A stretch of 64,000 bases of DNA from Duganella margarita (GTDB taxonomy: Bacteria; Pseudomonadota; Gammaproteobacteria; Burkholderiales; Burkholderiaceae_D): contig NZ_WWCS01000002.1 in the NCBI RefSeq assembly GCF_009857535.1, positions 466,223-530,222 of the forward strand, in the 5' to 3' direction. The position numbers were made by a program, and so were the translations under genes. The notes beneath the pieces are model-generated. The model was not told the DNA's origin and did not search any database. It worked only from the letters and a program-made list of their open reading frames with translations. Positions 8,067 through 16,624 of the stretch are shown here, piece after piece. The first letter of the stretch is position 1. The number at the start of each line of letters is the position of its first letter.

Positions 8067-9104
8067 CTACTTGGGTGGCGCCGCAGTGGACGCCCGTACG
8101 ATCAGTTCCGGCGCAAACAGCTCGCCGCCCGCCGTCGCCGTGTTCGGCGCGAGGATGCGTTGCACCGCCGCGTCGGCCATGGCCTGGATCGGCTGGCGCA
8201 GCGTGGTCAGCGGCGGGTCGTTGGCGGCGGAGAAGAAAATATCGTCGATGCCGATCAGCGAGAAATCCTGCGGCAGCCGCTTGCCCAGTTGTTTCAGGCC
8301 GATGCCGATGCCGATCGCCATCATGTCGTTGATGGCGATGGCGGCCGTCGGCTTGCTGGCGGCCGACAGCAGGCGCGCCGCCGCGCTGCGGCCCAGCTCG
8401 AACAGCTGGGTATCGCCGTGCAGGTCGGTCGGCGCGTCGGTGGCGTCGGCGATCACCAGTTCGCCGCTGACGCCGGCCGCCGCCGTCGCCTGCTGGAAGC
8501 CCTTCACGCGGTCCTGGCGGTTCAGCGTGAACGGCGGCGGCGTCACCAGCGCGATGGCACGGTGGCCCAGCGCCACCAGGTGTTCCACCGCCTTGGTGGT
8601 GGCCGCCACGTTGTCCACCGAGATGGTGGTAATGCGTTCGTGGCTGTCATCGGAGCGCTTGATGTCGAACGCCACCACCGGGCAGCGCGCCGTCATCGCC
8701 ACCAGGTGGTCGGTGTCGTTCAGCGCCGAGCCGGTGATGATGCCCTGCGCGCCGTAGGCCAGCAGGTCGGCCATCACGGCCCGTTCGCGCTCCGGATCGC
8801 GGAAGGTGCTGAAGGTCATCACGTGACAGTGGTGGCGCGCGGCGGCCGTCTCCACCGCGCAGGCCAGCGAACCGAAGAACTGATTGGCCAGCGACGGCAC
8901 CAGCAGTCCCACCATGGAGGCGACGCCGGTCTTGAGCTGGCGGGCGGCGTTGTTGGGCCGGTAGCCCAGCTGCTCGATCGCCTGCTGGATCTTGCGCTGG
9001 GTGTCGGGCCGCATCTGCTCCATGCGGTTGTTCAGAAAATTCGAGATGCTGGTGGTCGATACGCCGGCCAGTCTCGCTACATCCTGAATTTTTGGTTCGC
9101 TCAT
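8067..9104 (-). CDS. LacI-family transcriptional regulator of the uronate operon
   Basis: 345 residues. The N-terminal helix-turn-helix and hinge are typical LacI (I-Q-D-V-A-R-L-A-G-V-S at 6-16, then the hinge ending N-N-A-A-R-Q-L at about 51-57). A periplasmic-binding-protein-like effector domain follows, with the usual G-I-I-T-G and final V-R-A-S strands. It is the second gene of the operon, 25 bases after the receptor gene, so it is probably autoregulated. Its likely operators are the palindromes at 11635-11662 and 11718-11750. The inducer is probably KDG, KDPG or DEH; nothing in the sequence fixes this. Confidence 0.9.
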   Translation of the reverse strand: MSEPKIQDVARLAGVSTTSISNFLNNRMEQMRPDTQRKIQQAIEQLGYRPNNAARQLKTGVASMVGLLVPSLANQFFGSLACAVETAAARHHCHVMTFSTFRDPERERAVMADLLAYGAQGIITGSALNDTDHLVAMTARCPVVAFDIKRSDDSHERITTISVDNVAATTKAVEHLVALGHRAIALVTPPPFTLNRQDRVKGFQQATAAAGVSGELVIADATDAPTDLHGDTQLFELGRSAAARLLSAASKPTAAIAINDMMAIGIGIGLKQLGKRLPQDFSLIGIDDIFFSAANDPPLTTLRQPIQAMADAAVQRILAPNTATAGGELFAPELIVRASTAAPPK

Positions 9105-9129
9105 GATTTCCTTGTTGAGTGTTATGCGC

Positions 9130-11595
9130 TCAGAACGCCACGTCCAAACGGATCGAGGTGTAGCGGAACGCGTCGCGGGCGGGTTGCCAGCCGTAAGATC
9201 TGATATCGGAGCCGCCGGCGGCCTTCTTGAAGTTCAGGAAGGAGCCGACATTGCCGACAGCATAATGGTGGTCGAACAGGTTTTTGACGCCGAACGACAA
9301 TTTATATTTGCCCTTGGCGTCCTTGATCGAGGCGCCGAGGTCGAAGATGCCATAGCCGGGCCGTTGCAGCGACGGGTCCTGGCTGATCGCCCCTTGCACC
9401 TTGGCCTGGGTACGCCACTGGGCGTTGATCGCCGCCACATACGGCATCCACGACACGGCCGGCAGCGTGTATTCGCCGCCCATGCTGGCCTTCCATTTCG
9501 GCGCATTCGGCATCATGCCGCCGCTGGCGTCGCGCAGGAAGGAGCCGGGCACCAGCTGGTTGGGGATGGTGCAGTCGGTGGCGCCGCTGTAGCACGGACC
9601 CTGGGTCCAGTCGCGCACCACGGCGCGGGTGTAGGCCATGCTGGCGTTGAGCAGCAGCGCGCGCGTGGCCAGCACGGTGGCGTCGGCCTCGAAGCCGCGC
9701 GTCTGCAGCGAGGGAATGCTGTACAGCACGCTGGCCTGGCTGCCGTCGGTGAAGCGTTCGGTGGCCGAGGTCTGGTAATCGCGGAAGCGGGTCTGGAAGA
9801 TCGCCGCGTTCAAGGTGGCGCGGTTGTTCCACAGGTTGGCCTTGAAGCCGGCCTCGAAGCTGGTGGCTTTCTCGGGCGCCAGCGGCAGGTGGGCGAACAC
9901 GTTGACGTTGTTGGCGCCGCTGGTCATGTCGTAAGCCACGCCCTTGTGGCCGGTGGAGGCGGTGCCGTACACCATCATCTCGTCGTTCAGGTGATAGGTG
10001 TAGCCGACCTTGCCGGTGACGGCGTTTTCCTTGTTCTGCGGCGCCACGTACAGGTTCTCGCCGGTGTGCACGTTGTTGGCGGCGGTCGACGACAGGCTGT
10101 CGATGGTGTGGAACGAGTAGTCGTTGGCCTCGTGGTTGTAGCGCAGGCCGGCGCTCAGGCTTTGTTTCGGCGCGAAGTCCCAGTTGGTGTTGGCGTAGAT
10201 CGCGTGCGTCAGGCTGCCCGAGTTGGTATCGTAGTTGGTGTAGTTGGTTTCCTTGACGAAGGCGTTGCCGCGCAAATAGGTGCGGTACAGCGTGTTACGC
10301 GCCGCCCACAGGCCGACCAGGTAGCGGAAGTTGCCGCTGTCCGGTGACGTCAGGCGGAATTCCTGGGTCGAGGTCTTGCTCTCCAATGTACCGTTGATCA
10401 TCGGCGACTCGGCGATGCCGGACGGCTTGCCGGCGGCGTTGACCTGGTAGTAGGTTGAGATCAGGTCGATGTTGTCGTTGTCGCGGAAGTCATTGGACAG
10501 ATTGTTGTCCACCGAGGTGATCGAGGTCAGCGAATGGCCGGCCAGCGGCGAGCTGTCCGGGAAAGCGTAGTTGACGCGCACGCCCAGCGCGCGGTCGGTC
10601 GCTTCCAGCCCGGTCGGCGAATCGTTGCGGATCTCGCGGTTCCACTGGCTGACGTGGATGCCGCGCAGCACGGCGGTGTTGGACAGCGCCGTGTAGTTCT
10701 TGTTGTACAGGTAGCCGACGCCTGGACCGATGGAGGTGATGGCGGCGGTGTTGCCGGTCGCCAGCGAGTGATCGAAGCGCGGCGTGATCAGCACGTCCAG
10801 GTCGTTGGAGATTTTCCATTGCAGCTTGGCCATGAAGGTCTTGGCGCCGGAGCCGTTCTGCATGCTGTCGTTGGTCAGGTTGTGCAGCATGCCGGGGAAG
10901 TTGGTCTTACTGGCATACAGGCGCAGGCCGAAGGTGTCGGTCAGGCGGCCGCTGAGCGAGGCGGCGACGCGGTACTCGTGGTCGCTGGTGTCGTAGACGC
11001 TGACGCGGGTCTGCATCGGGCCGGCGCCGATCGGCTTGGTGGTCATGACCACGGCGCCGGCGATCGCGCTTTTGCCGAACAGCGTGCTTTGCGGGCCCTT
11101 CAACACTTCGACGCGGGCCATGTCGGTCATGTCCTTGAACGCCTGCTGGGTCTGGGCGTAGGGGATGTCGTCCACCAGAATGGCGACGTCGCCCTCAATG
11201 CCGAGGTTGTTCGACGTGGTGCCGATACCGCGCATATTGATGCTGTTGGTGCCGACCTGGGTGCCGACCGACACCGACAGCGCCGGCGACAGGTTGATGA
11301 TGTCGACCAGTTCGCGCACGTTGTTGCGCTGCATGTATTCCTCGCCCAGCACCGAGATCGAGGCGGGCACGTCTTCCAATTTCTCCACGCGGCGGTTGGC
11401 GGTCACCACCACCGATTCCAGCTTCAACTGATCGGTGGCGGGCGCCGCCGGCGTCGTCGCTGCTGCATCGCCAGATTGCTGGGCGTGCGCGGGCAGGGCG
11501 CCCAGCACGGCCAGCGCCACGGCGGAGGCGAGCGGCGTGAGCCGGAAAGCGGGGCGGCGGCGCAACGCGCCGGGCGTAAGTGGTCCAGTCATCAT
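9130..11595 (-). CDS. TonB-dependent receptor, oligouronate uptake
   Basis: About 821 residues. It has an unusually long pre-signal N-region, then a hydrophobic signal ending A-H-A-Q, a short Ala-rich linker, and a plug domain beginning E-S-V-V-V-T-A-N-R-R. The plug has the usual V-E-V-L-K-G-P-Q-S-T-L-F-G-K motif, and the C-terminal beta-barrel ends in a terminal aromatic (V-A-F). It imports ligands across the outer membrane with TonB energy, here most likely alginate oligomers. Start: two adjacent ATGs (11595 and 11592) follow CGGAGA; the second is better spaced. It is the first gene of the operon, directly downstream of the LacI operators. Confidence 0.88.
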   Translation of the reverse strand: MMTGPLTPGALRRRPAFRLTPLASAVALAVLGALPAHAQQSGDAAATTPAAPATDQLKLESVVVTANRRVEKLEDVPASISVLGEEYMQRNNVRELVDIINLSPALSVSVGTQVGTNSINMRGIGTTSNNLGIEGDVAILVDDIPYAQTQQAFKDMTDMARVEVLKGPQSTLFGKSAIAGAVVMTTKPIGAGPMQTRVSVYDTSDHEYRVAASLSGRLTDTFGLRLYASKTNFPGMLHNLTNDSMQNGSGAKTFMAKLQWKISNDLDVLITPRFDHSLATGNTAAITSIGPGVGYLYNKNYTALSNTAVLRGIHVSQWNREIRNDSPTGLEATDRALGVRVNYAFPDSSPLAGHSLTSITSVDNNLSNDFRDNDNIDLISTYYQVNAAGKPSGIAESPMINGTLESKTSTQEFRLTSPDSGNFRYLVGLWAARNTLYRTYLRGNAFVKETNYTNYDTNSGSLTHAIYANTNWDFAPKQSLSAGLRYNHEANDYSFHTIDSLSSTAANNVHTGENLYVAPQNKENAVTGKVGYTYHLNDEMMVYGTASTGHKGVAYDMTSGANNVNVFAHLPLAPEKATSFEAGFKANLWNNRATLNAAIFQTRFRDYQTSATERFTDGSQASVLYSIPSLQTRGFEADATVLATRALLLNASMAYTRAVVRDWTQGPCYSGATDCTIPNQLVPGSFLRDASGGMMPNAPKWKASMGGEYTLPAVSWMPYVAAINAQWRTQAKVQGAISQDPSLQRPGYGIFDLGASIKDAKGKYKLSFGVKNLFDHHYAVGNVGSFLNFKKAAGGSDIRSYGWQPARDAFRYTSIRLDVAF

Positions 11596-11634
11596 AGTCT
11601 CCGTTATCTTATATTTATCATCTTGGAACTGCAA

Positions 11635-11662
11635 CGATTTACTGTATCGATACAGTAAATCG
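11635..11662. promoter_or_regulatory. LacI-type operator, 28-bp perfect palindrome
   Basis: The core TTACTGTATCGATACAGTAA (11639-11658) is a perfect palindrome, and symmetry extends 4 bases on each side to cover 28 bases. It lies about 40 bases upstream of the receptor start, with the central CG of LacI-family operators. It probably overlaps the operon promoter or its transcription start and would be bound by the regulator encoded at 8067-9104. Confidence 0.8.
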
Positions 11663-11717
11663 GGAAAAAAATATAGCGGTGAAACGTACGGCGAAAATCC
11701 GGTTATGGCTGAAGCGG

Positions 11718-11750
11718 TTACTGTATCGATTTACTGTAACGATGCAGTAA
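11718..11750. promoter_or_regulatory. Second LacI-type operator, tandem half-sites
   Basis: TTACTGTATCGAT (11718-11730) is followed directly by TTACTGTAACGATGCAGTAA (11731-11750), an imperfect palindrome of the same family as the perfect site. Its centre is about 92 bases upstream of the perfect operator's centre. Two operators at this distance on one promoter would permit looping repression. Confidence 0.65.
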
Positions 11751-11803
11751 GCATAAACCAACGAGTGACGATGTCAACAGTTTTTTGTGCTCGCCGATAG
11801 ACA

Positions 11804-11827
11804 AAGAGCCGCCCGGAGGCGGCTCTT
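11804..11827 (-). terminator. Stem-loop terminator after uridine kinase
   Basis: 10-bp GC-rich stem (11804-11813 with 11818-11827) and a CGGA loop. On the minus strand it follows the uridine kinase stop and is followed by a weak T-rich tail (TTTGTCT). On the plus strand a TTTTT run follows at 11832, so it may also work in that direction. Confidence 0.65.
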
Positions 11828-11848
11828 CGCATTTTTACATGAGCGAAA

Positions 11849-12490
11849 TCAGGACCGTTTCAACTGCCCGATAACGCTGGCTACTTTGGTGGTGATCATA
11901 TCCACTGCCGGGCCATTGGCGCCGTGCGGAATGATGATGTCGGCATTGCGCTTGGTGGGTTCGATGAATTGCTTGTGCATCGGACGCACCGTTTCCAGGT
12001 ACTGGCCGACGACGCTTTCCACCGAGCGGCCGCGTTCGGTGATGTCGCGTTGCATGCGGCGGATGAAGCGGATGTCGGAAGCGGTGTCGACATAGATCTT
12101 CAGCGACATCATGTCGCACAAGTCCGCGTCATACAGCGCAAACAGACCTTCGATCACAATGACCGGGGCGGGCTTGACGGTGATGGTGCGGTCGGAGCGG
12201 TTGTGCAGCGTGAAGTCGTACTCCGGCATTTCGATCGTTTCGCCATTGCGCAACGCCTGGATATGTTGCACCAGCAACGACCATTCGAAGGCCTGGGGAT
12301 GGTCGTAATTTTGCTGGGGACGGATTTCAGGGCTGAGATGGGTTTGGTCGCGGTAGTAATCGTCCTGCATCACGACCGAGACCATATCTGCGCCAAACGC
12401 AGCGAGCACTTTCTGGGACACAGTGGACTTGCCACTGCCGCTACCGCCTGCGACGCCAATAATAAACGGTTGGAAGGAAATCGTATTCAT
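11849..12490 (-). CDS. udk: Uridine kinase
   Basis: 213-residue P-loop kinase that phosphorylates uridine and cytidine in pyrimidine salvage. The Walker A motif G-G-S-G-S-G-K-S-T is at 15-23. Q-D-D-Y-Y-R-D and N-Y-D-H-P follow in the order typical for Udk, then V-I-V-I-E-G (Walker B) and R-R-M-Q-R-D (lid Arg). The length matches the family. The frame stays open further upstream, but that part overlaps the divergent gene and has no export or kinase sense, so ATG 12490 was chosen. It is a single-gene unit. Confidence 0.95.
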   Translation of the reverse strand: MNTISFQPFIIGVAGGSGSGKSTVSQKVLAAFGADMVSVVMQDDYYRDQTHLSPEIRPQQNYDHPQAFEWSLLVQHIQALRNGETIEMPEYDFTLHNRSDRTITVKPAPVIVIEGLFALYDADLCDMMSLKIYVDTASDIRFIRRMQRDITERGRSVESVVGQYLETVRPMHKQFIEPTKRNADIIIPHGANGPAVDMITTKVASVIGQLKRS

Positions 12491-12596
12491 GCCGAATGAT
12501 ACCGGAATCGCGCCCGAACCGACAGGGACCGGCGGCGGCGGCAGGACTTTTCCCGCTCCGCTAAGATGATGTCTCTTCAAGGAAATTGGAGGAAAT

Positions 12597-12980
12597 GTGA
12601 AAAAATATGCGCGGCAGTCGCTGGCGGTGGTAGTGGCTGTTTTTATACTGTTGTCGCCTGCGCACGCCGGCGATCCCTCGTCCGCCGTGGCTGCGGTGGC
12701 CGACGCGCCGCCCGAAACACAGGTGCGTATCCTGAAGATTGTCTTCAACGATATGTTTGGCTCGCGCGCCGAGTTGAAGGCGAAATTCGTCGCGGCTTGC
12801 CAAGCGCGGGAAAAGGCTGCGCCAGCACCGGTCGCTGTGCCGGCCAAGCCAGCCAAACCGCTATCGGAGGCTGCCCAGCAGAAGGCGGGGGAGCTTTCCA
12901 AAGAGGCGGTATTGGCTGCGCTGTGCAGCGGCCCCGCGCGCCGCCAGGTGGAGGCGGCCTTGACGCCGCCGGCACGCTAA
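12597..12980 (+). CDS. Small exported hypothetical protein
   Basis: 127 residues with a clear Sec signal peptide (K-K-Y-A-R start, hydrophobic core, A-H-A-G at about 22-25). The mature part is Ala/Pro-rich with two Cys residues (in A-A-C-Q and A-L-C-S) and no recognised domain. The start is GTG at 12597, after GGAGGA; an overlapping ATG two bases earlier would stop at once. It is divergent from uridine kinase and about 130 bases upstream of the peroxiredoxin operon. Role unknown; periplasmic location inferred. Confidence 0.7.
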   Translation: MKKYARQSLAVVVAVFILLSPAHAGDPSSAVAAVADAPPETQVRILKIVFNDMFGSRAELKAKFVAACQAREKAAPAPVAVPAKPAKPLSEAAQQKAGELSKEAVLAALCSGPARRQVEAALTPPAR

Positions 12981-13112
12981 CCGGTAGCCAAACGGCAATG
13001 ACCGGCCGATTCCAAATTTATTTTTCTGTGACCGAAACTTTTCCGCTGCCCTGGGCGAACCTCCGATATGGCCATGATCACATGGTCACTAATCCATCAA
13101 CAGGAGTTCACA

Positions 13113-13673
13113 ATGGCACGTCTCGGGACCTATGTGGCGCAAGCTACGCTTTCAACTTTCCTGGCGCTTTCGGCGTCTTATGCGCTGGCGGCGCTGCCTG
13201 AAGGCGCGAAAGCCCCGGATTTCCAGCTGGACGCTGCGCTGGCCGGCAAGCCGACCACGTTTGCGCTGGGAAAAGCACTGCGCCAAGGTCCGGTGGTGCT
13301 GTATTTCTTCCCCGCCGCGTTCACCCAAGGCTGCACCCTGGAAGCGCACGAATTCGCCGAGGCGACGGATGATTTCCGTAAACTGAACGCCACCGTGATT
13401 GGCGTCACGGCCGGCAATGCCGACCGCGTTGCCGAGTTCTCGAAGCTGGAATGCCGCGACAAGTTTGCCGTCGCCGCCGATCCGGGCGCCAAGGTTGCCG
13501 CGCTGTATCACACCCAGTTCACCACCAAGGACGGCAAAGCGCTCTCGGAACGTACTTCGTTCGTGATTGCGCCGGACGGCAAGATTTTGCTCAGCTACAC
13601 CGATCCAAACCCGGAGTTGCATATCAAGAAAGCGATGAGCGCTGTCGAAGCGTGGCATAAGACCGCCAAATGA
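13113..13673 (+). CDS. Exported peroxiredoxin (AhpC/TSA-Bcp type)
   Basis: 186 residues: signal peptide (1-27), then a thioredoxin-fold peroxiredoxin. The peroxidatic Cys74 sits in F-P-A-A-F-T-Q-G-C-T-L-E, matching the P-x3-T/x-x-G-C-T-x-E motif of Bcp-like enzymes. A second Cys at 114 (L-E-C-R-D-K-F) could resolve the sulfenic acid. It would reduce peroxides in the periplasm. The stop overlaps the start of the DsbD-like gene (ATGA), so the two are translationally coupled and the DsbD-like protein is the probable electron donor. ATG 13113 has an AGGAG ribosome site; an upstream in-frame start would spoil the signal peptide. Confidence 0.88.
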   Translation: MARLGTYVAQATLSTFLALSASYALAALPEGAKAPDFQLDAALAGKPTTFALGKALRQGPVVLYFFPAAFTQGCTLEAHEFAEATDDFRKLNATVIGVTAGNADRVAEFSKLECRDKFAVAADPGAKVAALYHTQFTTKDGKALSERTSFVIAPDGKILLSYTDPNPELHIKKAMSAVEAWHKTAK

Positions 13674-14923
13674 CCATGCTGACCACCCTTGCCGCCGCCT
13701 TTCTGGGCGGACTGATCCTCAACTGCATGCCGTGCGTTTTTCCGGTGATTTCACTGAAAGCGTTCGGCGTGATCCGTCATACCGGCGACCCGAGGGCGGT
13801 GCGTATTGATGGGCTGGCGTTTCTGGCCGGCGTGGTCGTCACCATGATGCTGCTCGGTGGCGCGCTGCTGATGGCACGTGCCGGCGGGGCGGCGGTGGGG
13901 TGGGGCTTCCAGTTGCAGTCGCCCGTGCTGATTGCTGCGCTGGCACTCGTCATGCTCGGTTCGGCGCTGAATCTGATGGGCGTATTTGAAGTCGGCCTGT
14001 CAGTGCAACGCATTGGCGGCGTTGGCGCCTCGCAAACCGGGCCGCTTGGTGCTGCACTGACCGGAGCGCTGGCCATTATTGTGGCCACGCCTTGCACGGC
14101 GCCGTTTATGGCCGGCGCGATCGGCGCGGCCCTGGTGCGTCCGCCGGTTGAGGGCATGGCGATTTTCCTGGCGCTCGCGCTTGGCTTTGCTGCGCCGTTC
14201 ACGGCGATTTCCCTGATGCCTGCCTGTGCCCGGCTGTTGCCCAAGCCCGGTGCATGGATGGCAGTCCTCAAGCATGTGCTGGCTTTCCCGATGCTGGCTG
14301 CCGCTGCGTGGCTAGCGTGGGTGCTGGATCAGCAGGCTGGTTCCTCTGCGTTGGGAACGTTGCTGGCTTCATCGGTCGTGCTGGGCTTTGCCGCCTGGAT
14401 TTATGGACTGGCACAACAGCGTCTGCTGGCTGGACGATCGTACAGGCTGCTGCTGGGCTTTTCGATTGTGCTGTTGGTGGGCCTGACGGTGCCGCTGGCC
14501 GATTTGCCCAAGACCAGTGCCGGTGGCGCTATCGCCAGCGCCGGTCCGTCCAAAACCATGTCGTCGGCAGCGCCAATCGCATGGACGCCGCAGGCGGTGG
14601 AGGCGCAACGCAAAAGTGGCAAGCCGATCTTCGTCAATTTCACGGCGTCGTGGTGCATCACTTGCCAGGTGAATGACAAGGCAGCGCTATCCACCTCGGC
14701 GGTGAAGCAAGCCATGGCGCAGACAGATACAATTTACATGGTCGCGGATTCAACCAAATATAATCCCGATATTGACCAAGCCATCAATCAGTTTGGCCGG
14801 GGCGGACTGCCGGTGTATGTTGTCTATCCAGCCGACGGCGGCGAGCCGACGCTGCTGCCGCAACTGCTGAGTCCGGAGATTGTGATATCGGCCTTGCAGC
14901 ACGCCTCAAAAAAACGGTCGTAA
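13670..14923 (+). CDS. DsbD/ScsB-like transmembrane thiol reductase with C-terminal thioredoxin domain
   Basis: 417 residues. About eight membrane segments carry the electron-relay cysteines: Cys19 and Cys22 (N-C-M-P-C) and Cys142 (T-P-C-T-A-P). A C-terminal thioredoxin-like domain follows with W-C-I-T-C (328-332). The N-terminal immunoglobulin-like DsbD-alpha domain is absent, so it is shorter than E. coli DsbD. Such proteins carry electrons from cytoplasmic thioredoxin to periplasmic partners. Here the partner is likely the peroxiredoxin encoded just upstream, with a 4-base overlap. This resembles described DsbD-family/peroxiredoxin pairs for periplasmic peroxide reduction. Confidence 0.87.
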   Translation: MTMLTTLAAAFLGGLILNCMPCVFPVISLKAFGVIRHTGDPRAVRIDGLAFLAGVVVTMMLLGGALLMARAGGAAVGWGFQLQSPVLIAALALVMLGSALNLMGVFEVGLSVQRIGGVGASQTGPLGAALTGALAIIVATPCTAPFMAGAIGAALVRPPVEGMAIFLALALGFAAPFTAISLMPACARLLPKPGAWMAVLKHVLAFPMLAAAAWLAWVLDQQAGSSALGTLLASSVVLGFAAWIYGLAQQRLLAGRSYRLLLGFSIVLLVGLTVPLADLPKTSAGGAIASAGPSKTMSSAAPIAWTPQAVEAQRKSGKPIFVNFTASWCITCQVNDKAALSTSAVKQAMAQTDTIYMVADSTKYNPDIDQAINQFGRGGLPVYVVYPADGGEPTLLPQLLSPEIVISALQHASKKRS

Positions 14924-14942
14924 AAAACATTGGGAACGAGAT

Positions 14943-15527
14943 TTGATCGATACATCGCCAGCGGAGAGCCTTGCTTCAGGAGCTGCCTGGGCGCAGCTCA
15001 TGGTGCGGGCTCAAGATGGCGATCAGATTGCCTATGCGCGTCTGCTGAAGGCGATGGTTCCCATCATTCGCGGCATGGTGAGGCGCAGGATCTATCACGA
15101 TGACGCCTTCGTGGAAGACGTGGTACAGGACGTCTTGCTGACAGTGCACCGGGTGCGCCACACCTATGACCCGGTCCGTCCGTTCTTGCCGTGGCTGGCG
15201 GCGATTGCTGCCGCGCGCGCGATTGATGCGTTGCGCGCGCGCGGCCGCCGCCAGGGCTGGGAAGTGCTGGACGAGGAGGCCGTGTTGGCGCATCCCGACG
15301 GTTCGGTCGCCGAGGCGCATGACAGCCTGGCGGCCCACCAGCAACTCGACGGTATGCTGCGCCGTCTGCCCGACCGGCAACGGCGGATGGTCGAACTGGT
15401 GCATTTAGCTGAATTGAGCCTGGCTGAAGCAGCGACGGCCAGCAGCATGACGCTGTCGGCAGTGAAGTCCTTGCTGCACCGCGCTTTCACCACGCTTCGC
15501 CGAAATGGAAACCCAGATCATGAATAA
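14943..15527 (+). CDS. ECF-type RNA polymerase sigma factor
   Basis: 194 residues with sigma region 2 (D-A-F-V-E-D-V-V-Q-D-V-L at about 56-67, then R-P-F-L-P-W-L) and region 4 (D-R-Q-R-R-M-V-E-L, a helix-turn-helix, then S-A-V-K-S-L-L-H-R-A). The start is TTG at 14943, 19 bases after the DsbD-like stop; the next in-frame ATG (about 15000) would cut into region 2. It is followed by the NrsF-type anti-sigma gene. It probably drives a stress regulon that includes this operon, as with SigF/NrsF in Caulobacter. Confidence 0.9.
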   Translation: MIDTSPAESLASGAAWAQLMVRAQDGDQIAYARLLKAMVPIIRGMVRRRIYHDDAFVEDVVQDVLLTVHRVRHTYDPVRPFLPWLAAIAAARAIDALRARGRRQGWEVLDEEAVLAHPDGSVAEAHDSLAAHQQLDGMLRRLPDRQRRMVELVHLAELSLAEAATASSMTLSAVKSLLHRAFTTLRRNGNPDHE

Positions 15528-16149
15528 CCATGATGCCCTGATTGAACGCCTCAGCCGCGCAGCGACGCCGGTGAAAAGACCCGCATCGCCGTGGCAGCGG
15601 GCGCTGCGCTGGATACTGCTGGCGCTGCCATGCGGTTTTCTGGCGTCGTTGATAATGCCGTCGGCAGCGGCGAACTGGTCTGACCCCGGCGCGCTATGGG
15701 CGGGCTTGGGCATGCTGGTGTCGCTGGGTCTGGGCGTGTTTGCCCTCAAGACCGCATTTGCGCTGAGCATCGCCGGCCACAAGCTGCCGCAGTGGCGGTG
15801 GCTGGCCGCGTTTTCGGTGGTGTGGTTGCTGGTAGAATTGCTACAAATCAACAGTTCAGGCGATCCGGTAGGGCACTTTGGCGATGGGATCTACTGCTAC
15901 ACCTTCATGCTGATTGCCGGCATCCCGATGATGATCATCGCGGTCTCTGCGCTGCGGCAGACGCGCTCACTCTATCCCGCTGGTAGCCTGGCGATTGCGG
16001 GCCTGGGCATCGCCGCAATGTCGCAAATCATCCTGGGCTTCTGTCATCCCGTGGCGGGAGAACTGATGGATTTGTTGATGCATCTCGCCGCAGCCATCAC
16101 GCTGATCGCCATCGCCGTGCTTGCAGGGCGCCGCTGGATTGCAATATAG
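15520..16149 (+). CDS. NrsF (DUF1109) family membrane anti-sigma factor
   Basis: About 209 residues with a short cytoplasmic N-terminus (helical, about 1-30) and six hydrophobic segments, the usual architecture of NrsF/DUF1109 proteins. They hold ECF sigma factors at the inner membrane until a stress signal arrives. The gene overlaps the end of the sigma gene by 8 bases. An alternative start at 15505 exists without a better ribosome site. Conserved Cys residues in the membrane region (in Y-C-Y and F-C-H-P) could be redox or metal sensing; this is inference. Confidence 0.85.
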   Translation: MNNHDALIERLSRAATPVKRPASPWQRALRWILLALPCGFLASLIMPSAAANWSDPGALWAGLGMLVSLGLGVFALKTAFALSIAGHKLPQWRWLAAFSVVWLLVELLQINSSGDPVGHFGDGIYCYTFMLIAGIPMMIIAVSALRQTRSLYPAGSLAIAGLGIAAMSQIILGFCHPVAGELMDLLMHLAAAITLIAIAVLAGRRWIAI

Positions 16150-16282
16150 TTCGGGAGGTCGTCAAGACGGATTTTAGGCGGCCTATGTGGCTCAATATCC
16201 GGCAGCTTTTCGTCCGTGCATCAAGATAGATGCTGTGGCTGCTGTCGTGCCGAAGTCCTTGCCAAACACGGACAAGATCGCT

Positions 16283-16498
16283 TCAATCATGTGTATAGCT
16301 CACGTATGCGCCTATGCTGCCAGCGATCACGGCGCCCAGTAACACTCCAGTGATGCCTAAGCACAAGCCGCCGATAGTACTGCCGCCGATGGAACATGCG
16401 AAGATCGTGGAGAAGGCGCCGCCATGGTGGTGGTCAGGCTTTTCTATATCAACGCTTGGCGTGGATGGCACGCCGGCTGCTTTTTTGCCAGTCTTCAT
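16283..16498 (-). CDS. Small Gly-rich membrane protein
   Basis: 71 residues: a polar N-terminus with an H-H-H run, then about 40 residues rich in Gly and small hydrophobics (I-G-G-S-T-I-G-G, G-I-T-G-V-L-L-G-A-V-I-A-G), a glycine-zipper pattern able to form two membrane helices. The start at 16498 is set by AGGAGG 9 bases upstream; the longer frame lacks this. It is a single gene, convergent with the NrsF gene. No family is recognised. It could be a small membrane or toxin-like peptide, but nothing else supports that. Confidence 0.6.
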   Translation of the reverse strand: MKTGKKAAGVPSTPSVDIEKPDHHHGGAFSTIFACSIGGSTIGGLCLGITGVLLGAVIAGSIGAYVSYTHD

Positions 16499-16624
16499 GG
16501 CATTGCCTCCTGAATGGGCGATATTGACCAGACTAGCATGTGTCGTTACGCAGTTTCGTCGAATAGCGCGTTGATTGATACATAACAATAATCTCTGACA
16601 TACCAGCGGTAAAAAAGTTCAAGG

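Noticed and set aside
12491..12901. N-terminal extension of uridine kinase to about 350 residues
   Set aside because: The extension overlaps the divergent exported protein gene and lacks kinase homology; ATG 12490 gives the normal family length.
13028..13059. Possible SigF-type promoter (GTGACC..CGAA) before the peroxiredoxin
   Set aside because: The spacing is 22 bases, not the about 16 expected, so the match is not convincing.
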